From Chryseobacterium indologenes (lineage in GTDB: Bacteria > Bacteroidota > Bacteroidia > Flavobacteriales > Weeksellaceae), in assembly GCF_002025665.1 (NCBI RefSeq), contig NZ_CP018786.1, positions 1,178,001 to 1,242,000 on the forward strand: a DNA stretch of 64,000 bases, read 5' to 3'. This document shows positions 25,490 to 34,121 of this stretch, one piece after another. The notes below the pieces were generated by a model. The model saw nothing but the letters and a program-made list of their open reading frames with translations. It was not told the origin of the DNA and did no database searches. Position 1 is the first letter of the stretch, and every line of letters begins with the position of its first letter. The position numbers were made by a program, and so were the translations under genes.

Positions 25490-28254
25490 CAGGGAATATT
25501 GCCGGGGATCAGAATCCTCGGGTTGGAACAACATGTTCCTACGAAATAAAACCTTCAGGACTTTCATTTATACTGAATGGAGACTATGAATGGTATCTTT
25601 TTAAGAAACAAAAGAACGGAAGCTGGAAAGATATCACCGGAAAGCCCAAGACCGGTGAAAAGGTAACGTACAACTTTGGGGAAATAGCACTGGGAATAGA
25701 GTTTCAAATGAAAGTCTATGAGATTAAAAAAGGTATTTTACCTGGTCTTCCCTCTACCAGAGAACTGGCTGGCAGCCTTATAATTATTCCTGTCAGCAAC
25801 AAGGTTCCAAAGATCGATAAAGTAGTACTCTTCAACAGAGGAGTAAAAGATTTCAATACAGCCAGTTATCATGATACTCTTATTGCGCAGGCTCACTGCA
25901 TCGCGATGTTTAATAAAGAGATTGAGTTTCATCTTTGGGAAGATGACGCTCCTGGAAAAGGCCACGATGCCAGTATTAACAAAAACAACCGTCACACCCG
26001 CAGCTATAAGGCTCGCGTCAATGAAAAAGGGATTGCAGAAGTGTCAATACCTCTGATGTCTGATGAAAAAATCCTTCGTCATATGGCCAATCAGTTTCTG
26101 ATGAAAGGTGACAGGAATGAAGGTGCGAATCATGAATATTATATTACAGCCACCTACTCCGGGAAAATTCAGGGAGCCAGCCAGGTGAATGTAGATGTGG
26201 CCAATCCGGATTATAAAGGACAGCCCCAAAATCAGCCTAAACCCAAGCCGCAACCTGAGAAACACACCCCAAAATTCCCGGCCGGACAAGGAGGTGGTCT
26301 CAAACAGCCGGATCCCAAAGGCAATATTATAGAAGCTGTTTTCATAGATGATACAGGAAAAGAGCTTTCCAAAGTCGCTGTAGGTGATAAAGTAAGGGTA
26401 AGAATCCACTCCAAAAATATGGTGGGAAAACACATCCAATATGTCATCTGGGAATCTGATTCGGTATTCCACGATGAAGTCTACCGAAGCAGAATGATTA
26501 AAATACCCGCAGATATATGTGACACTTCAGGATTTATCATTACCAAAGATATTTTTCAAAAAGGAACAGGCTCTCGTACCGGCGGTCCGGACTCCTATAC
26601 ACAAAACTATTTTATAGAAATTATCTCCAAAGATCTTTCTGCGGAATCTCAGAAATTTGGGGTAAATTCGGAAGGGCTGATGGAAGTGGAGAAGGTGAAG
26701 AGTGCGGTGGGGGTGCAGAAGCAGCCAGAACCGGAGAAGCCAACTGATGGAAAGTGTCCTAATTGTGAAAAAGATATAACTGTTGAACAATTACAAAGGA
26801 TATATTCAGAGGTTAAAGATAAAACTTTATTATCTGAACTTGCAGAAACTTTAAACAAATACAAAAAGATCTATAAATTAGATACTTGTGCACGGAAAGC
26901 TCATTTTTTTGCTCAATCGATTGAAGAATCTGGGCTAGATTTATCGGGTGCAATACATGGAGAAGGATTAAATTACTCAGCAGAAGCATTACCAATTCAG
27001 TTTAAAGCATTTAGAAAAAGAAATGCTCAAGGAAGAGCAGTTGATAAACATGGAAATCCAACAGATGATAATTCTAAAACAGTTCCAAATGATCTAGCCT
27101 ATGAGTACGGAAGAAGCTCAAGGAATGGATATGTAGCGAACCAAAAGAAAATTGCAGAAATAGCATATGGAAATCGGCCAGAGTTAGGTAACAAATCTGC
27201 TGAAGACACTTGGAATTATAGAGGAAGAGGACTGCTCCAAATAACAGGTAGAACTACATATGGCGAAATTCAAAAAAGGATTGATAAATTTGCCTCATCT
27301 GAGAATATTAAAATAAGTGATGGAATTGATAGAGACTATACTCCAAAAGAGGCAGCCTTAACAGGTATGGCAGATTGGTATAAAGAGGATATGTTTGATA
27401 AGGCAGATGAAACAGGAAAATTAAAAGATGATGATGTTGTAGATTTGATTGTTAATATTATAAATAGAAATACCAATTCAAGAAAGAAAAGAAAGGATCA
27501 TTATAAAATAACTAAAGTAGTTTTTGAAGTTGATAAATGTCCGGAAGTTAAGCCACAAAATAAAACTGATGATGATAAAAATGCTATCTGGAACAACCCA
27601 TTAGAGAATCCCCAGATTACTATATATACGTTCGGTGGATTAAAACGACCATGGCGATCTGCTTTCGGAAGAGTAAGAACAGATATGCCTGGAAGTGACA
27701 ATGGAAAAAGGCCTCATCATGGCATTGATTTGTTTGCAGAAAAGGGAACTCCCGTATATGCATGCCTACCTGGCAAAGTAGTTAGCTTGTCTCCTGGAAC
27801 TGGATACGGAAAAGGTTTAGTTTTAAAAGTAGATTCTCAATATTTAGAAATATTTAAAAAACAACGTCAAGCTTACGAACCATACTATGTAAAATCGAAA
27901 AGAACTTATGATAAAAACAAATATGATATAGAAGGATATGGTGATTTTGACGAATATGAAGGAATTACAGAAAGTAAAGATGTTTATTTGATGTACGCAC
28001 ATTTAAGTGAGCTAAATGTCTCACAAAATGAAGAAATTGCAATTGAAAATTATAAAACAAAAAGATTAGGAAAAACTGGCGATACTGGAGCAACTGGCAC
28101 TAAAGGGCCACACCTTCATTTTGAAATAAGAAGTGCTCAAAATCCATCTGGATATTCCGAACGTTATAATCCAGCTTTCTATGTTAATTATAAGAATGAG
28201 ACTCAGCTTTCGGAAACAGAAAGAAAAAAACAAGATAAAACAGCAGGTAAGTAA
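25486..28254 (+). CDS. Putative T6SS effector with GH19 and M23 peptidoglycan hydrolase domains
   Basis: 922 residues and no signal peptide, so Sec export is unlikely. Residues 1-~410 look like three beta-sandwich segments (~10-80, 110-240, 290-390) split by proline-rich linkers (QPKPKPQPEKHTPKFP; QKQPEPEKP). A CPNC pair at 424-427 starts a GH19 lysozyme/chitinase-like module (~430-690), with HFFAQSIEESG (probable acid Glu481) and YRGRGLLQITGRTTY. An M23/LytM endopeptidase module (~710-905) has a full metal set: His744/Asp748 in HHGID, His839 in YAHLS, and His876/His878 in GPHLHFE. The domains would cut glycan and peptide bonds respectively. DNA becomes abruptly AT-rich from about 26,755, at the linker, as in swapped toxin modules. 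A lipoprotein gene starts 1 nt after the stop. Confidence 0.85.
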   Translation: MTGNIAGDQNPRVGTTCSYEIKPSGLSFILNGDYEWYLFKKQKNGSWKDITGKPKTGEKVTYNFGEIALGIEFQMKVYEIKKGILPGLPSTRELAGSLIIIPVSNKVPKIDKVVLFNRGVKDFNTASYHDTLIAQAHCIAMFNKEIEFHLWEDDAPGKGHDASINKNNRHTRSYKARVNEKGIAEVSIPLMSDEKILRHMANQFLMKGDRNEGANHEYYITATYSGKIQGASQVNVDVANPDYKGQPQNQPKPKPQPEKHTPKFPAGQGGGLKQPDPKGNIIEAVFIDDTGKELSKVAVGDKVRVRIHSKNMVGKHIQYVIWESDSVFHDEVYRSRMIKIPADICDTSGFIITKDIFQKGTGSRTGGPDSYTQNYFIEIISKDLSAESQKFGVNSEGLMEVEKVKSAVGVQKQPEPEKPTDGKCPNCEKDITVEQLQRIYSEVKDKTLLSELAETLNKYKKIYKLDTCARKAHFFAQSIEESGLDLSGAIHGEGLNYSAEALPIQFKAFRKRNAQGRAVDKHGNPTDDNSKTVPNDLAYEYGRSSRNGYVANQKKIAEIAYGNRPELGNKSAEDTWNYRGRGLLQITGRTTYGEIQKRIDKFASSENIKISDGIDRDYTPKEAALTGMADWYKEDMFDKADETGKLKDDDVVDLIVNIINRNTNSRKKRKDHYKITKVVFEVDKCPEVKPQNKTDDDKNAIWNNPLENPQITIYTFGGLKRPWRSAFGRVRTDMPGSDNGKRPHHGIDLFAEKGTPVYACLPGKVVSLSPGTGYGKGLVLKVDSQYLEIFKKQRQAYEPYYVKSKRTYDKNKYDIEGYGDFDEYEGITESKDVYLMYAHLSELNVSQNEEIAIENYKTKRLGKTGDTGATGTKGPHLHFEIRSAQNPSGYSERYNPAFYVNYKNETQLSETERKKQDKTAGK

Positions 28255-28255
28255 T

Positions 28256-29305
28256 ATGAAAAATTTAACAAATCTATTTATACTATTATTTTTCTTTAAT
28301 CTATTATCATGTAAGGGAAATAACCCTAAACAAGAAAAGATAGATAATCTCACAACATTATATTCTATTGATTTTAAACAAGAACCAGTAGACTGTACTG
28401 GTGAAAAGTATAGTTCAAATAAGTGTGTTGATAAAAATAAAAACTTATCAATTTCTTTTGATAAAAATTCGATCCTATTTACCTATAATAATCAAAATTA
28501 CATTGATAAACTGAATAATTCAAGTGATCTTGGATATGAAACTTTTTTATTTGGAAGCAGCAATGATGAAAAAATTATTTTAATAGATAATTTTTTAGAA
28601 AATGGACACCTATTTCTTGTCTATTATGCTAATAATAACAATATAAAGTTCTTAGGAAAAAATGAAGTAATCAACAATACCGAAGAGAACAATGCATATA
28701 ATTTTAAAATAAAAAAAACAGACCGTAAAGTTGATATATTCTTAAATCCTCAGCTTGGCAACTTTTCACTTGATATAGGAAAAGCAGTTAATCTTAATAA
28801 CAATGATGGTAAGAAAGCTATCTTAAATATTAATTTTCTTAATGATAATATTGCAACTCCAGATAAGATTACCAATGAATTAATTTTCACAAAAGACAAA
28901 TCGGGAAAATTAATAATTAATACTGATATTCTAGATTATATACAAAAAAACACAACTAATAGTAATAATTCATACTCCATGTCATTATCGAAATATGTAA
29001 CCCAACTTATTATTAATTTTTATGATAATGAGAGTACAGAATGGAGGGAAGAAGACTTATTTAGAATAATTGGATATGCTGCAAATACCACAGATCCATT
29101 GTTTAAGAAATACTGGAAAAATAATCCTGGAAAATGGAATAATGGACAAGAGGGGTATATTTTAGGTTTTTGTAATGTTGCATATCATGATCAAATCTGG
29201 GCTAAACTAACTAATAATTTCAAAAAAAACAAATATTATAATTTACCTTATTTAGAAGAAATGGTGTGGTATGGAAGCGATTTTGATAAAGTAAGAGCGC
29301 CTTAA
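28256..29305 (+). CDS. Lipoprotein, candidate immunity protein 1
   Basis: 349 residues from the ATG at 28256, one base after the effector stop (taaTatg), indicating translational coupling. The SPII signal (LFFFNLLSC) places it in the periplasm or outer membrane, where an immunity protein against a peptidoglycan hydrolase must act. The body is asparagine/lysine-rich, with no recognised domain; the C-terminal ~110 residues (WREEDLFRIIGYAANTTDP) may be a separate helical domain. DNA is as AT-rich as the toxin half of the effector gene. An open frame upstream from 28133 overlaps the effector and lacks a signal, so was rejected as start. The immunity role is inferred from position. Confidence 0.75.
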   Translation: MKNLTNLFILLFFFNLLSCKGNNPKQEKIDNLTTLYSIDFKQEPVDCTGEKYSSNKCVDKNKNLSISFDKNSILFTYNNQNYIDKLNNSSDLGYETFLFGSSNDEKIILIDNFLENGHLFLVYYANNNNIKFLGKNEVINNTEENNAYNFKIKKTDRKVDIFLNPQLGNFSLDIGKAVNLNNNDGKKAILNINFLNDNIATPDKITNELIFTKDKSGKLIINTDILDYIQKNTTNSNNSYSMSLSKYVTQLIINFYDNESTEWREEDLFRIIGYAANTTDPLFKKYWKNNPGKWNNGQEGYILGFCNVAYHDQIWAKLTNNFKKNKYYNLPYLEEMVWYGSDFDKVRAP

Positions 29306-29329
29306 GATTAATCCATAAAGCTTCAACTA

Positions 29330-30238
29330 ATGATGAAACCTTTTTTAATTCTTTTAATATTATCATTCCACGCCTTTTGGAGTTGTAAAGAAAATTCTAC
29401 TCAAAATAAGGAATCGTCTACAAGTATAAAAAAAGAAAATATAATATACACTGAAATTTCTTTTGATAAACAAGAATTTGTTTTATATCAAAATGTAACA
29501 CAAAATGAATCTGCTGATTTTTTCCCTGCATTATATGTAACAAAACTAGATGAAGAACCAAAAACATTTTGTTTAACATCAACAACCGAAGAGTCCTTCA
29601 CGGATAAAATTATTATTAATGACAAAAAAATCATACTTAGAGAAAATTATTGGGATCCAAATGAAGAAAGGAGAAAAAATGATAGACTAAAAGAATATAA
29701 TTTTGATTTTGTTGAAGTGAATTCCAGTTTTCCTAAAAAAGAAATAAATCATACTACCAACAAAGATCAGAGGATTATGTTTAATACTGCTGACAGCCTG
29801 ATCCTAAGTAAAGAATGTGATCTAAATATGGATAATATAAAAGACAAGATTCTTATAATTTCACCTAAAAATTCAAATACAGAAAACAGATTTTCAAGCG
29901 TTTATGTATTGATTTATAACAAAAAAGGAGAATTTAAAGAATATCATAATAATAAAATTATAAACTCATTCAATCATAGTTCTTATGCAGAAGGATTTCA
30001 AAACTTAACAATTAAAAATAATTTTTTTACTATTGAAGAAAACATTTCCTCACAACCCATACAGGATAAATACACAACATTCATTTTTGATAAAAAAAAC
30101 AATTCTATTTATTTGCATAAATTAGGATTTTCAACAACATATCCTGATTCTAACCAAGATAATAGTATAACTTATTCATCTAAAGATTTTGGTATAATTA
30201 AATTTGAGAAATATGATCCAAAAACGGTAAAATATTGA
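29330..30238 (+). CDS. Lipoprotein, candidate immunity protein 2
   Basis: 302 residues. SPII signal MMKPFLILLILSFHAFWSC. A D-x-N-x-D-x4-D type loop, DLNMDNIKD at 164-172 followed by strand KILIIS, resembles the calcium-binding FG-GAP-like loop of XAC2610-type lipoproteins. XAC2610 itself neutralises a GH19-containing effector in Xanthomonas. The similarity rests on this motif and context only. The first 23 bases are nearly the same as those of the next gene. AT-rich, 24 bp after the preceding gene, so probably one operon. Confidence 0.7.
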   Translation: MMKPFLILLILSFHAFWSCKENSTQNKESSTSIKKENIIYTEISFDKQEFVLYQNVTQNESADFFPALYVTKLDEEPKTFCLTSTTEESFTDKIIINDKKIILRENYWDPNEERRKNDRLKEYNFDFVEVNSSFPKKEINHTTNKDQRIMFNTADSLILSKECDLNMDNIKDKILIISPKNSNTENRFSSVYVLIYNKKGEFKEYHNNKIINSFNHSSYAEGFQNLTIKNNFFTIEENISSQPIQDKYTTFIFDKKNNSIYLHKLGFSTTYPDSNQDNSITYSSKDFGIIKFEKYDPKTVKY

Positions 30239-30249
30239 CATTTCTATAC

Positions 30250-31197
30250 ATGATGAAACCCTTTTTAATTCTAATATCCCTATTTTCCCTCAGCTGTAAA
30301 GAAGATAACTCAAAACAAACACAAAACATTTCAAATTCTCAAAAGACAAATGTAGAAATTAATAAATCTTTTGTTATTAGTTGTGGTTCCGGTTGTGCAT
30401 TGACTTATACTGCTGAAAATATTCTACAGAATGATGATACTTCAATAAAAGTTAAATTCAAAGTAGAAATGCATACTGACGAGAAGCTATCAGATAGCTA
30501 TTATGAAAATTATCTTTTTTCTTACGATAAAAATAAAGAAATTGAAAAAATAACTATTGAAGGAAAGAATGAAAACATTCTAAGCAATCTTATGCCTGAT
30601 GCGCAAGATTCTTTTAGAGAGTTTGCCGCGGAAATTATTAATAGAAGCATTCATGTTTCACAACAAAAGGGAAAGCCTGCAAATAAAACAGATCTTTCAA
30701 CAGCTAAATCATGTGAGTTCAAAAACCTGTCAAATAAGTATAAATTTATTTTAGAAGCCGAAGAATATAAAAATGAGAAGGAACAAAAATATCCAACTTC
30801 AGCGTGGATTATTGTAACAAATAAAAAGAATGGTAAATCACAGGAGATTCATTATGAACCAAATTCATGGACGTCTTATCAAGATTTGCCGTGTACCAAC
30901 TTTTTTGTAAAAGATTTTAATTTTGACGATTTAGAAGATTTTGCAATTGTTTGGGATCAGGGCGGTGTGGAAAAGTTATATGAATATTATCTCCAAGATA
31001 AAAATGGAAATTTTTCTGCTGTAGAAACTTTCCCTTTACAACATGGAATTTTAGCAGAAAATATTGATGTAGCAAACAAAACAATTACAACACAAAGTAT
31101 TATAGGATGTTGTCATATTAATATAAATAAATATAAACTTAATTCTAATACTACCTGGGATATTTCTTCGGAACAGCAGGAGCTAAAGAAAAAATAA
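30250..31197 (+). CDS. Lipoprotein, candidate immunity protein 3 (XAC2610-like loop)
   Basis: 315 residues from ATG 30250; an upstream TTG at 30235 overlaps the previous stop and is less likely. SPII signal MMKPFLILISLFSLSC. It has the loop DFNFDDLEDFAIV at 222-234, the best FG-GAP/calcium-loop match of the three lipoproteins, preceded by CTNFFVK as in periplasmic XAC2610-like proteins. A C-terminal GCCHINI carries a vicinal cysteine pair. Last gene of the AT-rich stretch. The function as inhibitor of the upstream GH19/M23 protein is inference. Confidence 0.7.
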   Translation: MMKPFLILISLFSLSCKEDNSKQTQNISNSQKTNVEINKSFVISCGSGCALTYTAENILQNDDTSIKVKFKVEMHTDEKLSDSYYENYLFSYDKNKEIEKITIEGKNENILSNLMPDAQDSFREFAAEIINRSIHVSQQKGKPANKTDLSTAKSCEFKNLSNKYKFILEAEEYKNEKEQKYPTSAWIIVTNKKNGKSQEIHYEPNSWTSYQDLPCTNFFVKDFNFDDLEDFAIVWDQGGVEKLYEYYLQDKNGNFSAVETFPLQHGILAENIDVANKTITTQSIIGCCHININKYKLNSNTTWDISSEQQELKKK

Positions 31198-31447
31198 TTT
31201 AGAATAGATGAAATATGATTAGCAACTGATTAAGTCCTTTTTACCTTCATGATTATTTTTTTTTTCATACGCAAGTAGTAGGAAGAGATAAGAGCAGAAA
31301 AATAAATTTATACAATAACGGATTCACAAAAAACTCCTTCAACATCAAAAACAGGAAAAATAAAATAAACTTATCTTTGCAGTATAGAAACAATGTTCAG
31401 GATGAAGAGAAAATTATCTTTTCAATGATTTAAAACAAGATTGGTTT
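31198..31447. other. Intergenic region with mutY promoter
   Basis: AT-rich end of the effector/immunity island. An exact -7 element TATCTTTG is at 31372-31379. A 12-codon frame (ATG 31393 to TGA at 31426) lies just before mutY; it may be a leader or chance. Confidence 0.45.
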
Positions 31448-32482
31448 TTGGGAAAAAATAAAACAGCCTCAGATTTTTTGCATATTGGCATCAAAATCCT
31501 GGAATGGTATAAAAATAACGCAAGAGATCTGCCCTTCAGACAGACAAAAGATCCGTACAAAATCTGGATCTGTGAAATTGTATTTCAGCAGACAAGGATC
31601 AATCAGGGATTAAACCATTATAATAATTTTATTAAAAGATTTCCCGATGTAAAAACATTGGCAGAAGCTGAAGAAAATGAAGTTTTATTATATTGGAAAG
31701 GATTAGGCTATTATTCAAGAGCCATCAATATTCATAAAGCTGCTCAGCAGATTATGAGTGATTATCAGGGCGTCTTTCCAGATCAGTATGAAGAAATTTT
31801 AAAATTAAAAGGAGTTGGAAAATATACTGCTGCAGCTGTTTCGAGTATCTGTTTCGGTGGAAGAATGCCAGCGGTTGACGGGAATTTCTACCGTGTTCTG
31901 AGTCGTCTTTTTGCCGATGATTTTGATATTTCAAATTCAAGAGCATTTACGTATTTTTCTGAGCTGGCTGCTTTGGTAATGCCGGAAAATGTCGGAGATT
32001 TTAATCAGGCTATGATGGATATTGGTTCAGAAATCTGTAAACCCAAAAATCCACTGTGTGAAGAATGTCCTGTGAATAAAGACTGTCTTGCATTTTCTAT
32101 GCAGAAAATTTCATATTATCCCGTTAAAACAAAAAAAGTAAAAGCAGAAGATCTTGCGTTGACTTATTATTTTGTTCACAGAAACGGACAATTTCTGATC
32201 CGCCAGAGAGCAGATGACTTTATCTGGAAGAAATTATTTGAATTTCCCACAGCGATTCCTGCTGATATGGAAACTTATATTACGGGATCAAAAACGGTTA
32301 CTCATAAACTGACCCATAAGAATTTAAGCATTGAAATCTGGAATGTTGAGGTTACTTCTGAGAAGATATGGAATGATTTTATCACTGAGAATCAATACCT
32401 GATTACAGACGTTGAAGGCTCTCATGAAAAATCGTTTCCGAAGCCTCTGGAAAATTACATTCAAAACTCTCTGAAAGACTGA
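31448..32482 (+). CDS. mutY: Adenine DNA glycosylase MutY
   Basis: 344 residues. Removes A mispaired with 8-oxoG. The helix-hairpin-helix glycosylase core shows ICEIVFQQTR with the catalytic glutamate, LKGVGKYTAAAV hairpin and AVDGNFYRVLSR with the catalytic aspartate. The [4Fe-4S] ligands are CKPKNPLCEECPVNKDC (CX6CX2CX5C). The C-terminal NUDIX-like 8-oxoG recognition domain follows (YYFVHRNGQFLIRQR). No ATG exists near the N-terminus: the frame has a stop at 31403 and the first plausible start is TTG 31448. gldD follows at 32527. Confidence 0.95.
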   Translation: MGKNKTASDFLHIGIKILEWYKNNARDLPFRQTKDPYKIWICEIVFQQTRINQGLNHYNNFIKRFPDVKTLAEAEENEVLLYWKGLGYYSRAINIHKAAQQIMSDYQGVFPDQYEEILKLKGVGKYTAAAVSSICFGGRMPAVDGNFYRVLSRLFADDFDISNSRAFTYFSELAALVMPENVGDFNQAMMDIGSEICKPKNPLCEECPVNKDCLAFSMQKISYYPVKTKKVKAEDLALTYYFVHRNGQFLIRQRADDFIWKKLFEFPTAIPADMETYITGSKTVTHKLTHKNLSIEIWNVEVTSEKIWNDFITENQYLITDVEGSHEKSFPKPLENYIQNSLKD

Positions 32483-32514
32483 AATTTGTCTTCCGAAATC
32501 TAAAATCTAATTTG

Positions 32515-32522
32515 TACTTTTG
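32515..32522 (+). promoter_or_regulatory. -7 element before gldD
   Basis: Exact TACTTTTG only 4 bp before the ATG at 32527, implying a very short or absent leader. It excludes the in-frame TTG at 32512 as start. Confidence 0.45.
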
Positions 32523-32526
32523 CAAA

Positions 32527-33084
32527 ATGATTAAAAAAGTCATTTTTATTTTTGTATCGCTGCTTTTAATTTCATGTGGAAAAGACCCTTCACCAAAACC
32601 TTATGGAGAATTGCGTCTTGAATATCCGGCACCGAAATACCAAAAGTTTGAAAACGATTGTGCGTATACCTTTGAATATTCGGACTTTGCTTCGATTGCA
32701 CCAGCTAAAAAACCTTGCTGGTTCTATCTGAACTATCCGAAAATGAAAGCGAAGCTTTTCGTTACCTATTATCCGATACAGAACGACTTTGCTGACCATA
32801 TCAAGGAAGCCGAGAAAATGGTATATGAGCATACCATCAAAGCCAGTTCCATAGATACGAAATCCTTCGAATACCCTGAAAAGAAAGTCTACGGGAACTT
32901 CTATGAATTGAAAGGACAGAGTGCTTCCAACCTTCAGTTTTACATTACAGACAGTACGAAACACTTCGTGACTGCTTACTTATACTTTAATACGAGACCG
33001 AAACCGGACTCTCTTGCTCCTGCAGTAAACTATATCAAAAATGATATGAAACATCTGCTGGACACTTTTGAATGGAAAAAATAA
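32527..33084 (+). CDS. gldD: Gliding motility lipoprotein GldD
   Basis: About 185 residues. SPII signal with lipobox LLLISC. The mature protein starts with the GldD pattern PKPYGELRLEYPAPKYQKFENDCAY-type residues and ends in YIKNDMKHLLDTFEWKK. GldD is an outer-envelope lipoprotein needed for gliding in Flavobacterium and linked to the type IX secretion/gliding apparatus. In gliding relatives mutY, ssb and gldE commonly precede gldD. Here gldD follows mutY directly after 44 bp, so ssb and gldE are not at this site. Confidence 0.93.
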   Translation: MIKKVIFIFVSLLLISCGKDPSPKPYGELRLEYPAPKYQKFENDCAYTFEYSDFASIAPAKKPCWFYLNYPKMKAKLFVTYYPIQNDFADHIKEAEKMVYEHTIKASSIDTKSFEYPEKKVYGNFYELKGQSASNLQFYITDSTKHFVTAYLYFNTRPKPDSLAPAVNYIKNDMKHLLDTFEWKK

Positions 33085-33111
33085 TTACTTTTAATATACA
33101 TTGAAAAATAT

Positions 33112-34035
33112 ATGAAACTTTTAGTTGTAGGAAGTGTTGCATTTGATGCAATTGAAACACCATTTGGTAAAACGGACAAAATTTTAGGAGGTGCAGCCAC
33201 GTATATCGGAATCACTTCATCAATTTTAGGCGTTAAATCCGGAATTGTTTCTGTAGTAGGAGGAGACTTTCCACAGGAACATCTTGATATGTTCACAGAC
33301 AGAGATGTAAATATCGAAGGAATTGAAATCGTGAAAGAAGGAAAAACATTCTTCTGGTCTGGAAAATACCACAACGATCTGAATACAAGAGATACTTTGG
33401 CTACAGAAGTAAATGTGTTGGAAAATTTTGATCCGAAAATCCCGGATTCAATGCAGGATGCCGAAATTTTGTTACTTGGAAACCTACACCCTGGAGTTCA
33501 GTTATCTGTACTTGAAAAAATGAACAACCGTCCTAAACTGGTTATTCTTGATACCATGAATTTCTGGATGGATTCTGCATGGGATATCTTAATGGATATG
33601 ATTGCAAAAACAGACGTGATTACCATCAATGACGAAGAAGCAAGACAGCTTTCAGGAGAATATTCTTTAGTAAAAGCAGCTAAAAAGATCCACACAATGG
33701 GTCCTGAATATGTAATTATCAAAAAAGGAGAGCACGGAGCTTTACTATTCCACGACAATAAAGTATTTGCTATTCCGGCACTTCCGTTAGAAGATGTTTT
33801 TGATCCGACAGGAGCTGGAGATACTTTTGCAGGAGGATTTGCTGCATACCTTGCTAAAAAAGGGAAAATTGATTTCGAAACGATGAAGTCTGCCCTTATC
33901 GTAGGATCTGCAATGGCTTCATTCACAGTAGAGAAATTCGGAACAGAAAGAATAGAAGAAGTAAACGAAGCGGATATGTTCAGCAGATTGAGACAATTCA
34001 AAGAATTAACAACATTTGATGTTGAACTGCAGTAA
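33112..34035 (+). CDS. PfkB-family carbohydrate/nucleoside kinase
   Basis: 307 residues, cytoplasmic. Ribokinase-fold signatures: an N-terminal substrate loop ILGGAATYIGI, and the C-terminal PfkB motif DPTGAGDTFAGGF with the catalytic aspartate. The GGAATYIG and long LGNLHPGVQLSVL segments fit the group near adenosine/sugar kinases common in Bacteroidota, with no proven substrate. It follows gldD by 27 bp, probably co-transcribed, and precedes a gene with its own promoter. Confidence 0.88.
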   Translation: MKLLVVGSVAFDAIETPFGKTDKILGGAATYIGITSSILGVKSGIVSVVGGDFPQEHLDMFTDRDVNIEGIEIVKEGKTFFWSGKYHNDLNTRDTLATEVNVLENFDPKIPDSMQDAEILLLGNLHPGVQLSVLEKMNNRPKLVILDTMNFWMDSAWDILMDMIAKTDVITINDEEARQLSGEYSLVKAAKKIHTMGPEYVIIKKGEHGALLFHDNKVFAIPALPLEDVFDPTGAGDTFAGGFAAYLAKKGKIDFETMKSALIVGSAMASFTVEKFGTERIEEVNEADMFSRLRQFKELTTFDVELQ

Positions 34036-34069
34036 ATAAGTCTTTTTAAGAAATATTTATAATAAAAAA

Positions 34070-34101
34070 TTGAGTGAAATTCGTTAAGAATTCTAAATTT
34101 G
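34070..34101 (+). promoter_or_regulatory. Promoter of the SurA-type isomerase gene
   Basis: TTG (34070-34072), 21-bp spacer, exact TAAATTTG (34094-34101), 20 bp before the ATG. Confidence 0.6.
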
Positions 34102-34121
34102 CAACTTGTTAAAATAGTAAA

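Noticed and set aside
28133..28255. N-terminal extension of lipoprotein 1 overlapping the effector gene
   Set aside because: It would bury the SPII signal behind 41 residues; ATG 28256 gives a proper lipoprotein.
33498..34001. 167-codon frame antisense to the PfkB kinase
   Set aside because: Opposite a gene with full kinase motifs; Ser/Ala/Ile-rich translation without features.
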